A DNA stretch of 31,303 bases, taken from the NCBI GenBank assembly GCA_963977675.1, contig CAXBPY010000038.1:1-31303 (forward strand), read 5' to 3'. Numbering within the stretch: position 1 is the first letter of the stretch; every line of letters starts with the position of its first letter. Of the stretch, positions 1-6,720 are shown piece by piece. The notes under the pieces were generated by a model, which made no database searches, had not been told where the DNA came from, and saw only the letters and a list, made by a program, of their open reading frames with translations. Source of the DNA: CAXBPY01 sp003455275 (GTDB lineage: Bacteria > Bacteroidota > Bacteroidia > Chitinophagales > UBA10324). Made by a program: the position numbers and the translations under genes.

Positions 1-191
1 GCGTGTTGGTCGATCGCATCGCGGACGTCGTGCATTGCACTCAACAAGACATCGAACCTCCGCCGGCCAATCTGCAAAGCGAGACCGGCAAGTTCTTCAG
101 CGGGGTTCACAAGCTGGAAGAAGACCTGCTGCTGATCTTGGACATCGATCGCGTGGTGACGTTGTCTCAACCCAGCAGCGCCGCGGCCTAG
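1..191 (+). CDS. CheW-like chemotaxis protein, C-terminal fragment (foreign to the rest of the window)
   Basis: The reading frame is open from the window edge and ends at TAG 189-191, leaving about 62 residues. The pattern of a V-D-R-I-A-D-V-V strand, then I-E-P-P-P, then a glycine-valine turn (FSGVHKLEEDLLLILDIDRV) fits the C-terminal half of CheW domains, which couple chemoreceptors to the CheA kinase in the cytoplasm. The DNA is clearly GC-rich with G/C third positions (for example GTC GAT CGC ATC GCG GAC), unlike the AT-rich Bacteroidota genes that start about 80 bases later. It is therefore probably from another organism, with a planctomycete-like style as a guess, joined here by misassembly. 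The 5' end is missing. The CheW call is fair; the source taxon is only an impression. Confidence 0.65.
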   Translation, partial: VLVDRIADVVHCTQQDIEPPPANLQSETGKFFSGVHKLEEDLLLILDIDRVVTLSQPSSAAA

Positions 192-943
192 CGCACGCAC
201 AAAACATCAATCACGAACTCACTCCGTCTCTCACTCTCACTCTCTTTGTCTCCATTGAAGGTGTCTCGAAATGAAGCTGAAACAGAAACTGTAAAAGTTG
301 CAGGTGCGTTCGGATCTGTTACATCACTGGTTGAACTTGTACCGGTATAAATCATCACATCTTCAATAAAAATATTTCCTGTTCCGCTCGATTCAATTCC
401 ATAAACTACCGGATAGTAAACTTTAGAATTAGTAGCAGCAACCGTGTAAGAAATCTGTGTCCATGAGCCTGCAGTTATTGAAGTATACGATGCCTGCGTC
501 GATTCAGATCCGGTACTATTATTATAAATTCCAAGTTTTACCTGACTGGCAGCATTACTTGCTTTTGCCCAGGCTATCACTGTTATATAATTTGTTCCGG
601 ATGAAGGAATGGTGATGGTTGAACTACTGTTGTAAATTCTTCCTGCAGTTGTGGTGGCAGCAAGTTTTGCCGATTTGCTTCCGCTTCTAACTGTAGTATT
701 ATCAGATGTCCATGTTCCGGCAGAAGAAGTCCATTCGGTAAGATTGTTTTCAAAACCCATGTTGGCCCCAATTGCCGCGAGTGCATCATGCGATGCACCA
801 AAATTTCCAAACATGAAAACTCCCAGACCAAATAAGAGTGCAACAGCAAGCACGCTGCCGCCCATTACCAATCGCTGGCGGTTCTGGACTTTAACTTTTG
901 TTTTCGGAGTAAGCTGTAATCGAGTTCTGTAGGGACTTGACAT
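188..943 (-). CDS. Membrane-anchored or secreted surface protein with carbohydrate-binding-like domain, 3' end lost
   Basis: Starts at ATG 943. Residues ~1-24 are basic and cytoplasmic-looking, and residues ~25-47 form one hydrophobic segment (LVMGGSVLAVALLFGLGVFM) that is a long signal peptide or anchor. Residues ~60-205 look like a jelly-roll carbohydrate-binding module of the CBM4/9 type: N-x-G-F-E-N near the start, SGSKSAKLAA, a W-T-Q-I-S-Y strand, and an acidic I-E-D-V-M-I-Y end strand. Residues ~206-222 (DPNAPATFTVS) look like the linker into a fibronectin type III domain, after which the sequence runs into unrelated DNA. The native protein was probably much longer; the stop at 188-190 lies in the foreign segment. 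It follows the T9SS fragment gene at 1056 by 112 bp, with a terminator between. The substrate is unknown. Confidence 0.6.
   Translation of the reverse strand: MSSPYRTRLQLTPKTKVKVQNRQRLVMGGSVLAVALLFGLGVFMFGNFGASHDALAAIGANMGFENNLTEWTSSAGTWTSDNTTVRSGSKSAKLAATTTAGRIYNSSSTITIPSSGTNYITVIAWAKASNAASQVKLGIYNNSTGSESTQASYTSITAGSWTQISYTVAATNSKVYYPVVYGIESSGTGNIFIEDVMIYTGTSSTSDVTDPNAPATFTVSVSASFRDTFNGDKESESERRSEFVIDVLCVR
192..290. other. Probable assembly or recombination junction
   Basis: Base composition and codon style change between the end of the GC-rich CheW tail (191) and the AT-rich minus-strand surface gene, whose recognisable sequence ends near 275-290. The interval contains a CT-rich low-complexity run (tctctcactctcactctc, about 226-243) that could have promoted a false join. 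The last ~30 residues of the minus-strand frame read through this interval into an Arg/Glu/Ser-rich tail with no domain character. The exact breakpoint cannot be fixed by eye. Confidence 0.6.
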
Positions 944-998
944 AACGGTGTTTTTAGCCCACCGCTTTACTTAACGATTGTAAGAAAGTTTCAAAACG

Positions 999-1032
999 AA
1001 AAAGCAGCCATCATTTCTTCTGACTGCTTTTT
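999..1032 (-). terminator. Rho-independent terminator after the T9SS fragment gene
   Basis: The arms AAAAAGCAG (999-1007) and CTGCTTTTT (1024-1032) pair perfectly over 9 bp around a 16-nt loop, 23 bp past the stop codon at 1056-1058. Read on the minus strand the stem ends in a T run, as expected for a terminator of the leftward gene. It separates that gene from the surface protein starting at 943. Confidence 0.6.
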
Positions 1033-1055
1033 AATTCTTTCGTTAAAAGCTGGTT

Positions 1056-2147
1056 TTAGTTCTTGATAAATTTTTTCAGAATTGGAAGATCTCCTCCATC
1101 TGAAATTTTAATGAAATATATTCCCGAAGGAAGATCGGTAAGCGAAACCTTAAATTGGTTATTACCTTCAAAATAATCTTTTGATTCTTTGTAAACCGTT
1201 CTTCCACTCATATCTACAACTTCCATATTGCTTGTGTAATCTTTTTTGAATTGTACTGCAATATTTATTTCAGTAGTTGCGGGATACGGGAATAGCGTGA
1301 TGTCCGCATCTGTCAATTCCAATTTCAAATTGTTGATGGATTCAATCGGGCTGTAAGAAGTTGGTCCGTCAAAATCATGCTGCTTCAATCGGTAGTAAGA
1401 AGTTCCTTCGAGCGGCGCATCATCATGGAAGTTGTAATCAACTCGCACCAAACTTGTTCCGTGACCTTCCACGCGACCGATGGCTTCGAAATTTTTTCCG
1501 TCAGCGCTTCTTTCTACATCAAAGTATTCGTTATTTAATTCAGCAGAAGTTGTCCAGTTCAAATCTGCATATTCATTGTTCACAAGATTTACGCTGAAAG
1601 CTGAAAGCGTGATGGGCAGGGTGCTTCCGCCACCATAACCGGTTCCGAAATCAGACCATGTTGTAAGCAAACTTGCTCCGGCCTGCAATGGATTTCCGAT
1701 TGTTTGCCCTGTAACCAATTGCTGTGTTCCTGTAGCTGCCCAAGCACTTGAAGCATCATGCCGCTTGAGTAAATAATATTTTGTATTTGAATTCAATCCG
1801 GTTGTAGTGTATCTTTTCATCTGAGTTGTAGCAGTGTAACTTCCTCCGGTTATAGTTGCATTCGGCGTAACTGTCCAGAATCCTGAGTTCAACATATTGT
1901 TCACCGCCACACCGCTCACCACTATACCTGCAGGAGGAGTTGGTGCCGTGGAAGTGAAGAAAGCAACGAGATTTGAAATGCCGGTTTGTGACACCAGCAA
2001 AATATTTATTGCCTGATAGTTGGTAGAAGTTCCGATTGGGAAATCATAAGAGCCCGATGCACCAACCGTGCGGCGCAGGTTTCCAATGATATAACTGTTT
2101 GTTCCGTAACCGGAAATTCCGGTTGTGGAGTTTGTCATCATTTTCAC
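1056..2147 (-). CDS. Large T9SS-secreted surface protein, C-terminal part only
   Basis: The frame has no convincing start. The first usable codon is GTG 2145-2147, but the homology-like sequence continues upstream in frame (SGKISTGSYEVK) to about 2180, just after an in-frame TGA at 2184-2186. The sequence ISGY...SYIIGNLRR...YDFPIGT is a pattern I recognise from very large Bacteroidota cell-surface proteins. Residues ~180-270 look like the beta-sandwich that often precedes the sorting domain (LNWTTSAELNNEYFDVERS...YYRLKQHDFDG). The final ~75 residues are a type A T9SS sorting domain (I-T-L-F-P-Y-P-A-T-T-E-I, LPSGIYFIKI, final KKFIKN). The protein would be carried across the outer membrane by T9SS and attached to the surface or released. 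Because the 5' part is missing it is a truncated gene or an assembly artefact. Confidence 0.75.
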   Translation of the reverse strand: MKMMTNSTTGISGYGTNSYIIGNLRRTVGASGSYDFPIGTSTNYQAINILLVSQTGISNLVAFFTSTAPTPPAGIVVSGVAVNNMLNSGFWTVTPNATITGGSYTATTQMKRYTTTGLNSNTKYYLLKRHDASSAWAATGTQQLVTGQTIGNPLQAGASLLTTWSDFGTGYGGGSTLPITLSAFSVNLVNNEYADLNWTTSAELNNEYFDVERSADGKNFEAIGRVEGHGTSLVRVDYNFHDDAPLEGTSYYRLKQHDFDGPTSYSPIESINNLKLELTDADITLFPYPATTEINIAVQFKKDYTSNMEVVDMSGRTVYKESKDYFEGNNQFKVSLTDLPSGIYFIKISDGGDLPILKKFIKN

Positions 2148-2176
2148 TTCATAACTTCCGGTTGAAATTTTTCCGC

Positions 2177-2353
2177 TTACGATTCAACAGATAAAATAAA
2201 TTCTGCAATTGCATCTGTTGTTTTGTCAATAATTCCTGGTTCAAGATGCTCATAAATATCAAATGGTTTTCCTGCCTTTGCACATGCAATTGCATCGAGC
2301 AATTCCGGAACTGACATTTCGCGCAATCGATTAGAAATGTAGGAAGGTTCCAT
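2177..2353 (-). CDS. Small 58-aa protein of unknown function at the T9SS gene break
   Basis: ATG 2351-2353 to TAA 2177-2179, starting 7 nt past the stop codon of the intact T9SS cargo gene (2361-2363). The protein begins MEPSYISNRLREMSVPELLD, continues through an Ala/Ile helix and a GKPFDIYEHLEPGIIDKTT stretch, and ends in an acidic helix. Composition looks like real protein: predicted soluble, alpha-helical, pI acidic, no signal peptide and no cysteine cluster. I do not recognise the family. Its stop lies exactly where recognisable sequence of the truncated large T9SS gene begins, so either it is a genuine small gene whose downstream neighbour was lost, or the join happens to fall at its end. 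It is too short to be certain. Confidence 0.45.
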   Translation of the reverse strand: MEPSYISNRLREMSVPELLDAIACAKAGKPFDIYEHLEPGIIDKTTDAIAEFILSVES

Positions 2354-2360
2354 TAAAGTT

Positions 2361-3260
2361 TTATCTTGTAATTGTCACCTTTTTGGTTTGCCTTAATTGA
2401 TTGTTGCTCATTCTTACATAATAAATTCCAGATGGAAGTTGAGACAGGTTGAGCTGAAACTCTTTTTCATTTACAGTAAAGGTCATTACTTCTTGTCCCA
2501 TAGAATTCATTACAGATAAATTTCCACCAATCATTTTTTCGTTCAATACACGAATATTAAGCTTGTTATTCTCTCCATAAAAAACATACAGAGAATTAGA
2601 AGATTGTTCTGAAATGTTTGGAATCCCGGTTCCCCATTTTTGACCAGCAATTATCCCTGAATCAGGAATAGAATTATATGCATAATCCTTAAGTACAATA
2701 TTGGAAGCACCTTCTCCAAGAACCAGGCGAGCCCATCCATAATAAGTATTTCCATTTGCCTTGAACCGAAGGCCCATGTAAAATTCACCCTTATCAAACC
2801 AGTTGCCGCCTGATATTCCGTAGTTAGTATTTATAGCTCCTAAAATAAAATATTGAGAAGAAGATGAGGAAGAACTGGATGTACTTGTAGGAGAGGTGAT
2901 GTGAAGCCAATTTCGATTTGCATTTATTGTGTCTCCTGAAATTAATGTATCCGGTGAAGGAAAATTGAAAGAATAAATTCCAATATTAATTGTGTCCTGA
3001 AGATTGATTACCGAATTACTTCCATAATTTTTAACCACAGCATAATCTGCCCCTGAATTACTTTCATGTGCTAGAAGAAAATCAGGTACTGCATCGCCAT
3101 TGAGGTCTAACACATAACCTCCATTATGAATTAAAGTATCCGGATTAACATCTGTATAAATAATTGTTTGCGCATCAGACTGTTTTGGAATAGCAAGAAT
3201 TGCTGCAGCCATAGCACCGTAAGCACTGATTTTTTCGGCTAGCGTTTGTGATTTTTTCAT
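2361..3260 (-). CDS. T9SS type A sorting-domain protein (secreted)
   Basis: 299 residues from ATG 3260. A signal peptide covers ~1-30 (hydrophobic AAAILAIPKQSDAQ, likely cut after SDA). Residues ~45-65 contain GGYVLDLNGDAVPDFLL, resembling the D-x-N-x-D calcium-binding loops of FG-GAP/VCBS repeats. A run of nine serines near residue 130 is a flexible linker. The last ~80 residues are a T9SS sorting domain (MNSMGQEVM, LSQLPSGIYYVRM, final KKVTITR). The protein is therefore expected to leave the cell through T9SS. Its enzymatic or adhesive role is not evident. A TAnnTTTG -7 box sits 19 nt before the ATG, suggesting its own promoter rather than co-transcription with the symporter upstream. Confidence 0.75.
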   Translation of the reverse strand: MKKSQTLAEKISAYGAMAAAILAIPKQSDAQTIIYTDVNPDTLIHNGGYVLDLNGDAVPDFLLAHESNSGADYAVVKNYGSNSVINLQDTINIGIYSFNFPSPDTLISGDTINANRNWLHITSPTSTSSSSSSSSQYFILGAINTNYGISGGNWFDKGEFYMGLRFKANGNTYYGWARLVLGEGASNIVLKDYAYNSIPDSGIIAGQKWGTGIPNISEQSSNSLYVFYGENNKLNIRVLNEKMIGGNLSVMNSMGQEVMTFTVNEKEFQLNLSQLPSGIYYVRMSNNQLRQTKKVTITR

Positions 3261-3279
3261 TCGATGTATTTTATGTTGT

Positions 3280-3287
3280 CAAAAATA
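3280..3287 (-). promoter_or_regulatory. Candidate Bacteroidota -7 promoter element (TATTTTTG)
   Basis: On the minus strand TATTTTTG matches the Bacteroidota consensus TAnnTTTG exactly and ends 19 nt upstream of the ATG of the T9SS cargo gene. No good -33 TTG is visible at the expected distance, so this rests on one element and its position. Confidence 0.4.
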
Positions 3288-3300
3288 AAGGCGAAAAATA

Positions 3301-4773
3301 TTATTCGGGTATTCTGGTTGAATTAGATTTTGAAGAAATCAGAAGGAGTCCGCTAAATGTAAGAAGGCCATTTACCACCAATAATTCCCAACCGAATTTG
3401 TATCCATCTAATAGTTTTTCAGAATTCATTGCCAGGATATATACAGCAACCGGAGAAACTAAACAAACCACTGGAACCAACCAACCAGAAAGTTTTCTGT
3501 TTGTAAAAATCCCGAAGGCAAAAAGACCTAACAATGGCCCATAGGTGTATCCCGCTACCTTCAGTATTGTCCAAATCACAGATCCACTTATCAGTTGCTG
3601 ATAAATCAGAATCAGAACAATAAATAATCCGGTAATGCTGACATGAACAATGCGGCGCACTTTCATTTTTTTCTCTTCGCTCCATTCAGCTTTTTCCTTC
3701 AACCCAAGAATGTCAATACAAAAACTTGAAGTGAGAGCAGTAAGCGCACCATCCGCACTCGGAAATAGTGCAGATACGAGACCTACAATAAATATTAATC
3801 CGGCTATAGCCGGAAGTGAATGCAGGGCGAGTGTAGAAAATGTTTCATCTGATACCTGTGGAAATGAAATTCCTTTTTGAATCATGAATACATAGAGAGC
3901 ACCGCCAAGCGTTACAAAAAGAAAATTTACTAAAACTAAAATGATGCTGAACACCATCATGTTCTTCTTTGATTCACGAAGCGTGCGAACTGAAATATTT
4001 TTCTGCATCATTTCCTGATCGAGCCCTGTCATTGCGATGGTGACAAATGCACCGCCTATTATCTGCTTAAGAAAAAAGTTGTCAGCTTTCCAATTATCAA
4101 TTTGAAAAGTTTGCGTGAATCCTTCTGCATGTATGGCCTGCAATAATTCAGCGAAAGAAAAATTCAATTCATGTGCTATAAGATAGATGGTAATGATAAG
4201 CGCGAGAATCATTCCTGTGGTCTGTAACATATCTGTCCAAACAATTGTTTTAACTCCACCATTGAATGTATAAAGTAAAATCATGAACAGAATAACCATA
4301 ACTGTGAGTGCAAAAGGAATTTGCATTGCATCTAAAACTGAATGTTGCAGCACCATTAGAACTAAATAAATTCTGATGGATGCACCCAGTGTTCGTGAAA
4401 GAAGAAAAAAAGAAGCGCCGGTTTTATATGCAGCAACACCAAATCGATTTTGCAGGTATGAATAAATACTGGTGAGATTAAGCCGGTAATAAAGCGGCAG
4501 CAGGACAAATGCAACTACGAAATATCCTAGGAAATATCCTATCACCACCTGCATATACATAAAGTGATTTTTAAATACATCGCCTGGCACGCTCATAAAG
4601 GTGACTCCGCTAAGCGAGGTGCCAATCATTCCATAAGCGACAATTAACCACGGAGATTTTTTACTTCCCAGAAAAAAATCATGATTGCCTGCTTTTCGTG
4701 AAGTCCACCAGGCAATAAACAGAAGCACTAAAAAATATAGTGCGATACATGCAACAATAATTTGGGGACTCAA
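3301..4773 (-). CDS. Sodium:solute symporter (SSS family)
   Basis: 490 residues with about 13 hydrophobic segments. It begins with the family's short periplasmic start and first helix (IIVACIALYFLVLLFIAWWTSRKAG, quoted only to show the helix), followed by the FFLGSKKSPWLIVAYGMIGT block and the sodium-site region GTSLSGVTFMSVPG near residues 50-65. The SADGALTALTSSF stretch near residue 340 is typical of TM8 with the second half of the sodium site. It imports an unknown solute with Na+ at the inner membrane. No in-frame ATG is available: the first codon is TTG 4771-4773, 13 nt after the stop of the PorG-like gene, and family length supports it. The two genes are probably one operon. The substrate could be a sugar, sialic acid or amino acid; the sequence does not decide. 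Confidence 0.85.
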   Translation of the reverse strand: MSPQIIVACIALYFLVLLFIAWWTSRKAGNHDFFLGSKKSPWLIVAYGMIGTSLSGVTFMSVPGDVFKNHFMYMQVVIGYFLGYFVVAFVLLPLYYRLNLTSIYSYLQNRFGVAAYKTGASFFLLSRTLGASIRIYLVLMVLQHSVLDAMQIPFALTVMVILFMILLYTFNGGVKTIVWTDMLQTTGMILALIITIYLIAHELNFSFAELLQAIHAEGFTQTFQIDNWKADNFFLKQIIGGAFVTIAMTGLDQEMMQKNISVRTLRESKKNMMVFSIILVLVNFLFVTLGGALYVFMIQKGISFPQVSDETFSTLALHSLPAIAGLIFIVGLVSALFPSADGALTALTSSFCIDILGLKEKAEWSEEKKMKVRRIVHVSITGLFIVLILIYQQLISGSVIWTILKVAGYTYGPLLGLFAFGIFTNRKLSGWLVPVVCLVSPVAVYILAMNSEKLLDGYKFGWELLVVNGLLTFSGLLLISSKSNSTRIPE

Positions 4774-4786
4774 TATTCTGGAATGT

Positions 4787-5662
4787 TTATTTTCCTCTCA
4801 ATGACGGACATTCGTCTGGATTCAAACCATGGAGTTCCATCCATCTCCGGCTGTGTGCAATGGTGTATGTGATTGTAATACCTGGAAAAAAATACCAATC
4901 TTTTTTTGATGGATCGCCACGCATTTGTCCTTTGGAGAAGTGCTGTTTCATGCTGTCACCTACCACTTCAAAACTACGGTCACTCAGATCCAGAGCAAGT
5001 TGTCCTTTCTCTGCCAGCATAGCCGCACGGTCAGGAAATGAGGTGCTGACATCGTCGAGGTAATCAGTAAAAGTTTTTCTAAGCGCACAGTCAGCGGTTA
5101 CTGACCAATGTTCGCTCAACCGAACCTTTACACCAAGACCAAGCGGAATGCATAATTGAGTAAGACGATATGGGGGACGGTTTCTATAGATAGATAATCC
5201 CTGACCTTCAGTTCCAATTTCCTGAAGGTTGTACCATTGTCCCTGGTAATATGCCTGCGGGTTAAAATGAAAGAACCCAAGGCCAGCCTCAACAAATGGG
5301 GTAAAGTTTTTTTGATATCGATCACCCTGCCATCCCAGAATATTGAATTCGCCAATCAAGCTTGCTTCAATAATCTGAGTACGGAAAGATAAATTTCTGC
5401 GAATGCGAAAAGGTTGACCAAGATTGTTTCGGGCATCGGCGCCGGTAATTTCTCCGGTTGTAATTGCACCGCGCCAATTAAAATTCCAATTCACATTGTA
5501 TTTATAAACCAAACCTGCGCTCCAGTGGGTTTCACTCGGTGCAAATGCAACCGGAGATAAGTCTCCAAGATAATTTGTCACTCCACCAAAAACACCGATT
5601 TCGGTTCGCTGAGCATAGAGCTGACCGGAGCAGAAAAGCAGAAGAATAAATATTTTTTTCAT
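4787..5662 (-). CDS. PorG/DUF6089-like outer-membrane beta-barrel protein
   Basis: 291 residues from ATG 5662, with a signal peptide MKKIFILLLFCSGQLYAQ cut after LYA. The rest is a beta-barrel pattern of alternating aromatic strands, starting with TEIGVFGGVTNYLGDLSP, a hallmark of the DUF6089 family, then NWRGAITTGEITG, PFVEAGLGFFHFNP and LCIPLGLGVKVRLSEHWSVT. DUF6089-type proteins include the T9SS accessory barrel PorG, but many Bacteroidota carry several members, so a T9SS role is possible and not shown. It precedes the symporter by 13 nt and has a -7 promoter box 18 nt upstream of its start. Cell location: outer membrane (inferred). Confidence 0.75.
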   Translation of the reverse strand: MKKIFILLLFCSGQLYAQRTEIGVFGGVTNYLGDLSPVAFAPSETHWSAGLVYKYNVNWNFNWRGAITTGEITGADARNNLGQPFRIRRNLSFRTQIIEASLIGEFNILGWQGDRYQKNFTPFVEAGLGFFHFNPQAYYQGQWYNLQEIGTEGQGLSIYRNRPPYRLTQLCIPLGLGVKVRLSEHWSVTADCALRKTFTDYLDDVSTSFPDRAAMLAEKGQLALDLSDRSFEVVGDSMKQHFSKGQMRGDPSKKDWYFFPGITITYTIAHSRRWMELHGLNPDECPSLRGK

Positions 5663-5680
5663 TAGTTATTTTTCTGTGTC

Positions 5681-5688
5681 AAATCTAA
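5681..5688 (-). promoter_or_regulatory. Candidate Bacteroidota -7 promoter element (TAGATTTG)
   Basis: TAGATTTG on the minus strand matches TAnnTTTG exactly, 18 nt upstream of the ATG of the PorG-like gene. It would drive the PorG-like/symporter operon. No clear -33 TTTG is seen. Confidence 0.45.
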
Positions 5689-5775
5689 GAGCATATTAAT
5701 TGGAGCGAAGAGCACTTTTCCACGAATGAGAAATTGATGTGGCAATATTGAATGCATAGGGGAGAAATAACATTT

Positions 5776-6195
5776 TTAGATTTCTTTAACAAAATGATGA
5801 GAAGAAATTTTGAACCCTTTGTTGAGATAAAGACGATGCGCATCAAAGCGCTGATCCCCTGAGTCCAGAGTTATTTTTTTTAACCCTGAATTTCGGCCCA
5901 GCTCAAATACAAAATCAAGCAACCGGCTTCCGTAACCTTTTCCTCTGTGTTGAGGCAGGGTAGTTAAATCATCTATATAAAAATGTTTTCCGGCATGCAG
6001 AAACTGAAGATAGCGAAACCCAATGGCAGAAACAGCTTTTCCATCAATCTCAATATAGGCGAGGCGATAACCCTCATTCATCATTGTGAGAATAAGTGAA
6101 ACAAAATTTTCTTTTATCAAATGAGGCCTTAATCCATGAATGACTTCAAAACATTTTGAAATTTCTTCTTCTGATTTTGCTTCTTGAATGTTCAT
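5776..6195 (-). CDS. GNAT family N-acetyltransferase
   Basis: 139 residues from ATG 6193-6195. This start is preferred to one 57 bases further upstream because it gives a four-base ATGA overlap with the stop of the SRPBCC gene and begins right at the fold. The acetyl-CoA binding signature is PQHRGKGYGSRLLDFVFE (residues ~85-103), preceded by the beta-4 strand FYIDDLTTLP and followed by the LYLNKGFKI C-terminal strand. It should transfer an acetyl group from acetyl-CoA to an amine; the substrate is unknown. It is translationally coupled to the SRPBCC protein. Confidence 0.85.
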   Translation of the reverse strand: MNIQEAKSEEEISKCFEVIHGLRPHLIKENFVSLILTMMNEGYRLAYIEIDGKAVSAIGFRYLQFLHAGKHFYIDDLTTLPQHRGKGYGSRLLDFVFELGRNSGLKKITLDSGDQRFDAHRLYLNKGFKISSHHFVKEI

Positions 6196-6611
6196 TTGAT
6201 TTTCTTGTTTTTGAAATATTCCTTCATTGGAGCGAAATAATAATCTTTCCATCCGCTCTTGTAATTTTTTGCCTGGGGTGCCGGAATATTGGTGTGAGTC
6301 AAAATAATTTCTGTGCCTTTCCCTTTTTTCTTTAAAACAATTTCAAGAATAGAATCTTCTGAATCATCAGGAAATTCTTCAGTACGCCATGAGTGCAGTA
6401 TGCGCCTGTTATTTTCCAGATCAAGAATTTTTCCGCTGATGTAATTGTCCCATGCAGTGAACTTTGAATTTAACCTGGAAGAAATTTTAGCCTTGCCACC
6501 GGTAAATAAGCTGTGTTCCTTACTGTTGAGCCAGGCATTGTATATCTGTTCAGGTGATGAAGGAATTATAGCTTTCAATTTGATTTTTTCTTTCAATTTT
6601 ATGTTAGCCAT
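6192..6611 (-). CDS. SRPBCC / AHSA1-like START-fold protein
   Basis: 139 residues from ATG 6611. It opens with KIKLKAIIPSSPEQIYNAWL, the beta-1/helix-1 pattern of the Aha1-C-like (AHSA1) SRPBCC family, then WDNYISGKILDL, a middle strand with a W-R-T-E-E-F-P-D motif, GTEIILTHTNIP, and the C-terminal helix GWKDYYFAPMKEYF. These small cytoplasmic proteins form a hydrophobic ligand pocket; the ligand here is unknown. It is the first gene of a two-gene unit with the GNAT acetyltransferase, and is divergent from the adenylate cyclase gene at 6721. Confidence 0.85.
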   Translation of the reverse strand: MANIKLKEKIKLKAIIPSSPEQIYNAWLNSKEHSLFTGGKAKISSRLNSKFTAWDNYISGKILDLENNRRILHSWRTEEFPDDSEDSILEIVLKKKGKGTEIILTHTNIPAPQAKNYKSGWKDYYFAPMKEYFKNKKIK

Positions 6612-6720
6612 TCTTTATGATTTTATAACTGAGAATTAAAAATACATATGTAAAATAAAATTGAATTAAAAAATAAAGACTAAAAAAATCTGAAATAGAT
6701 TTCTTATTTTATCGAAATCT

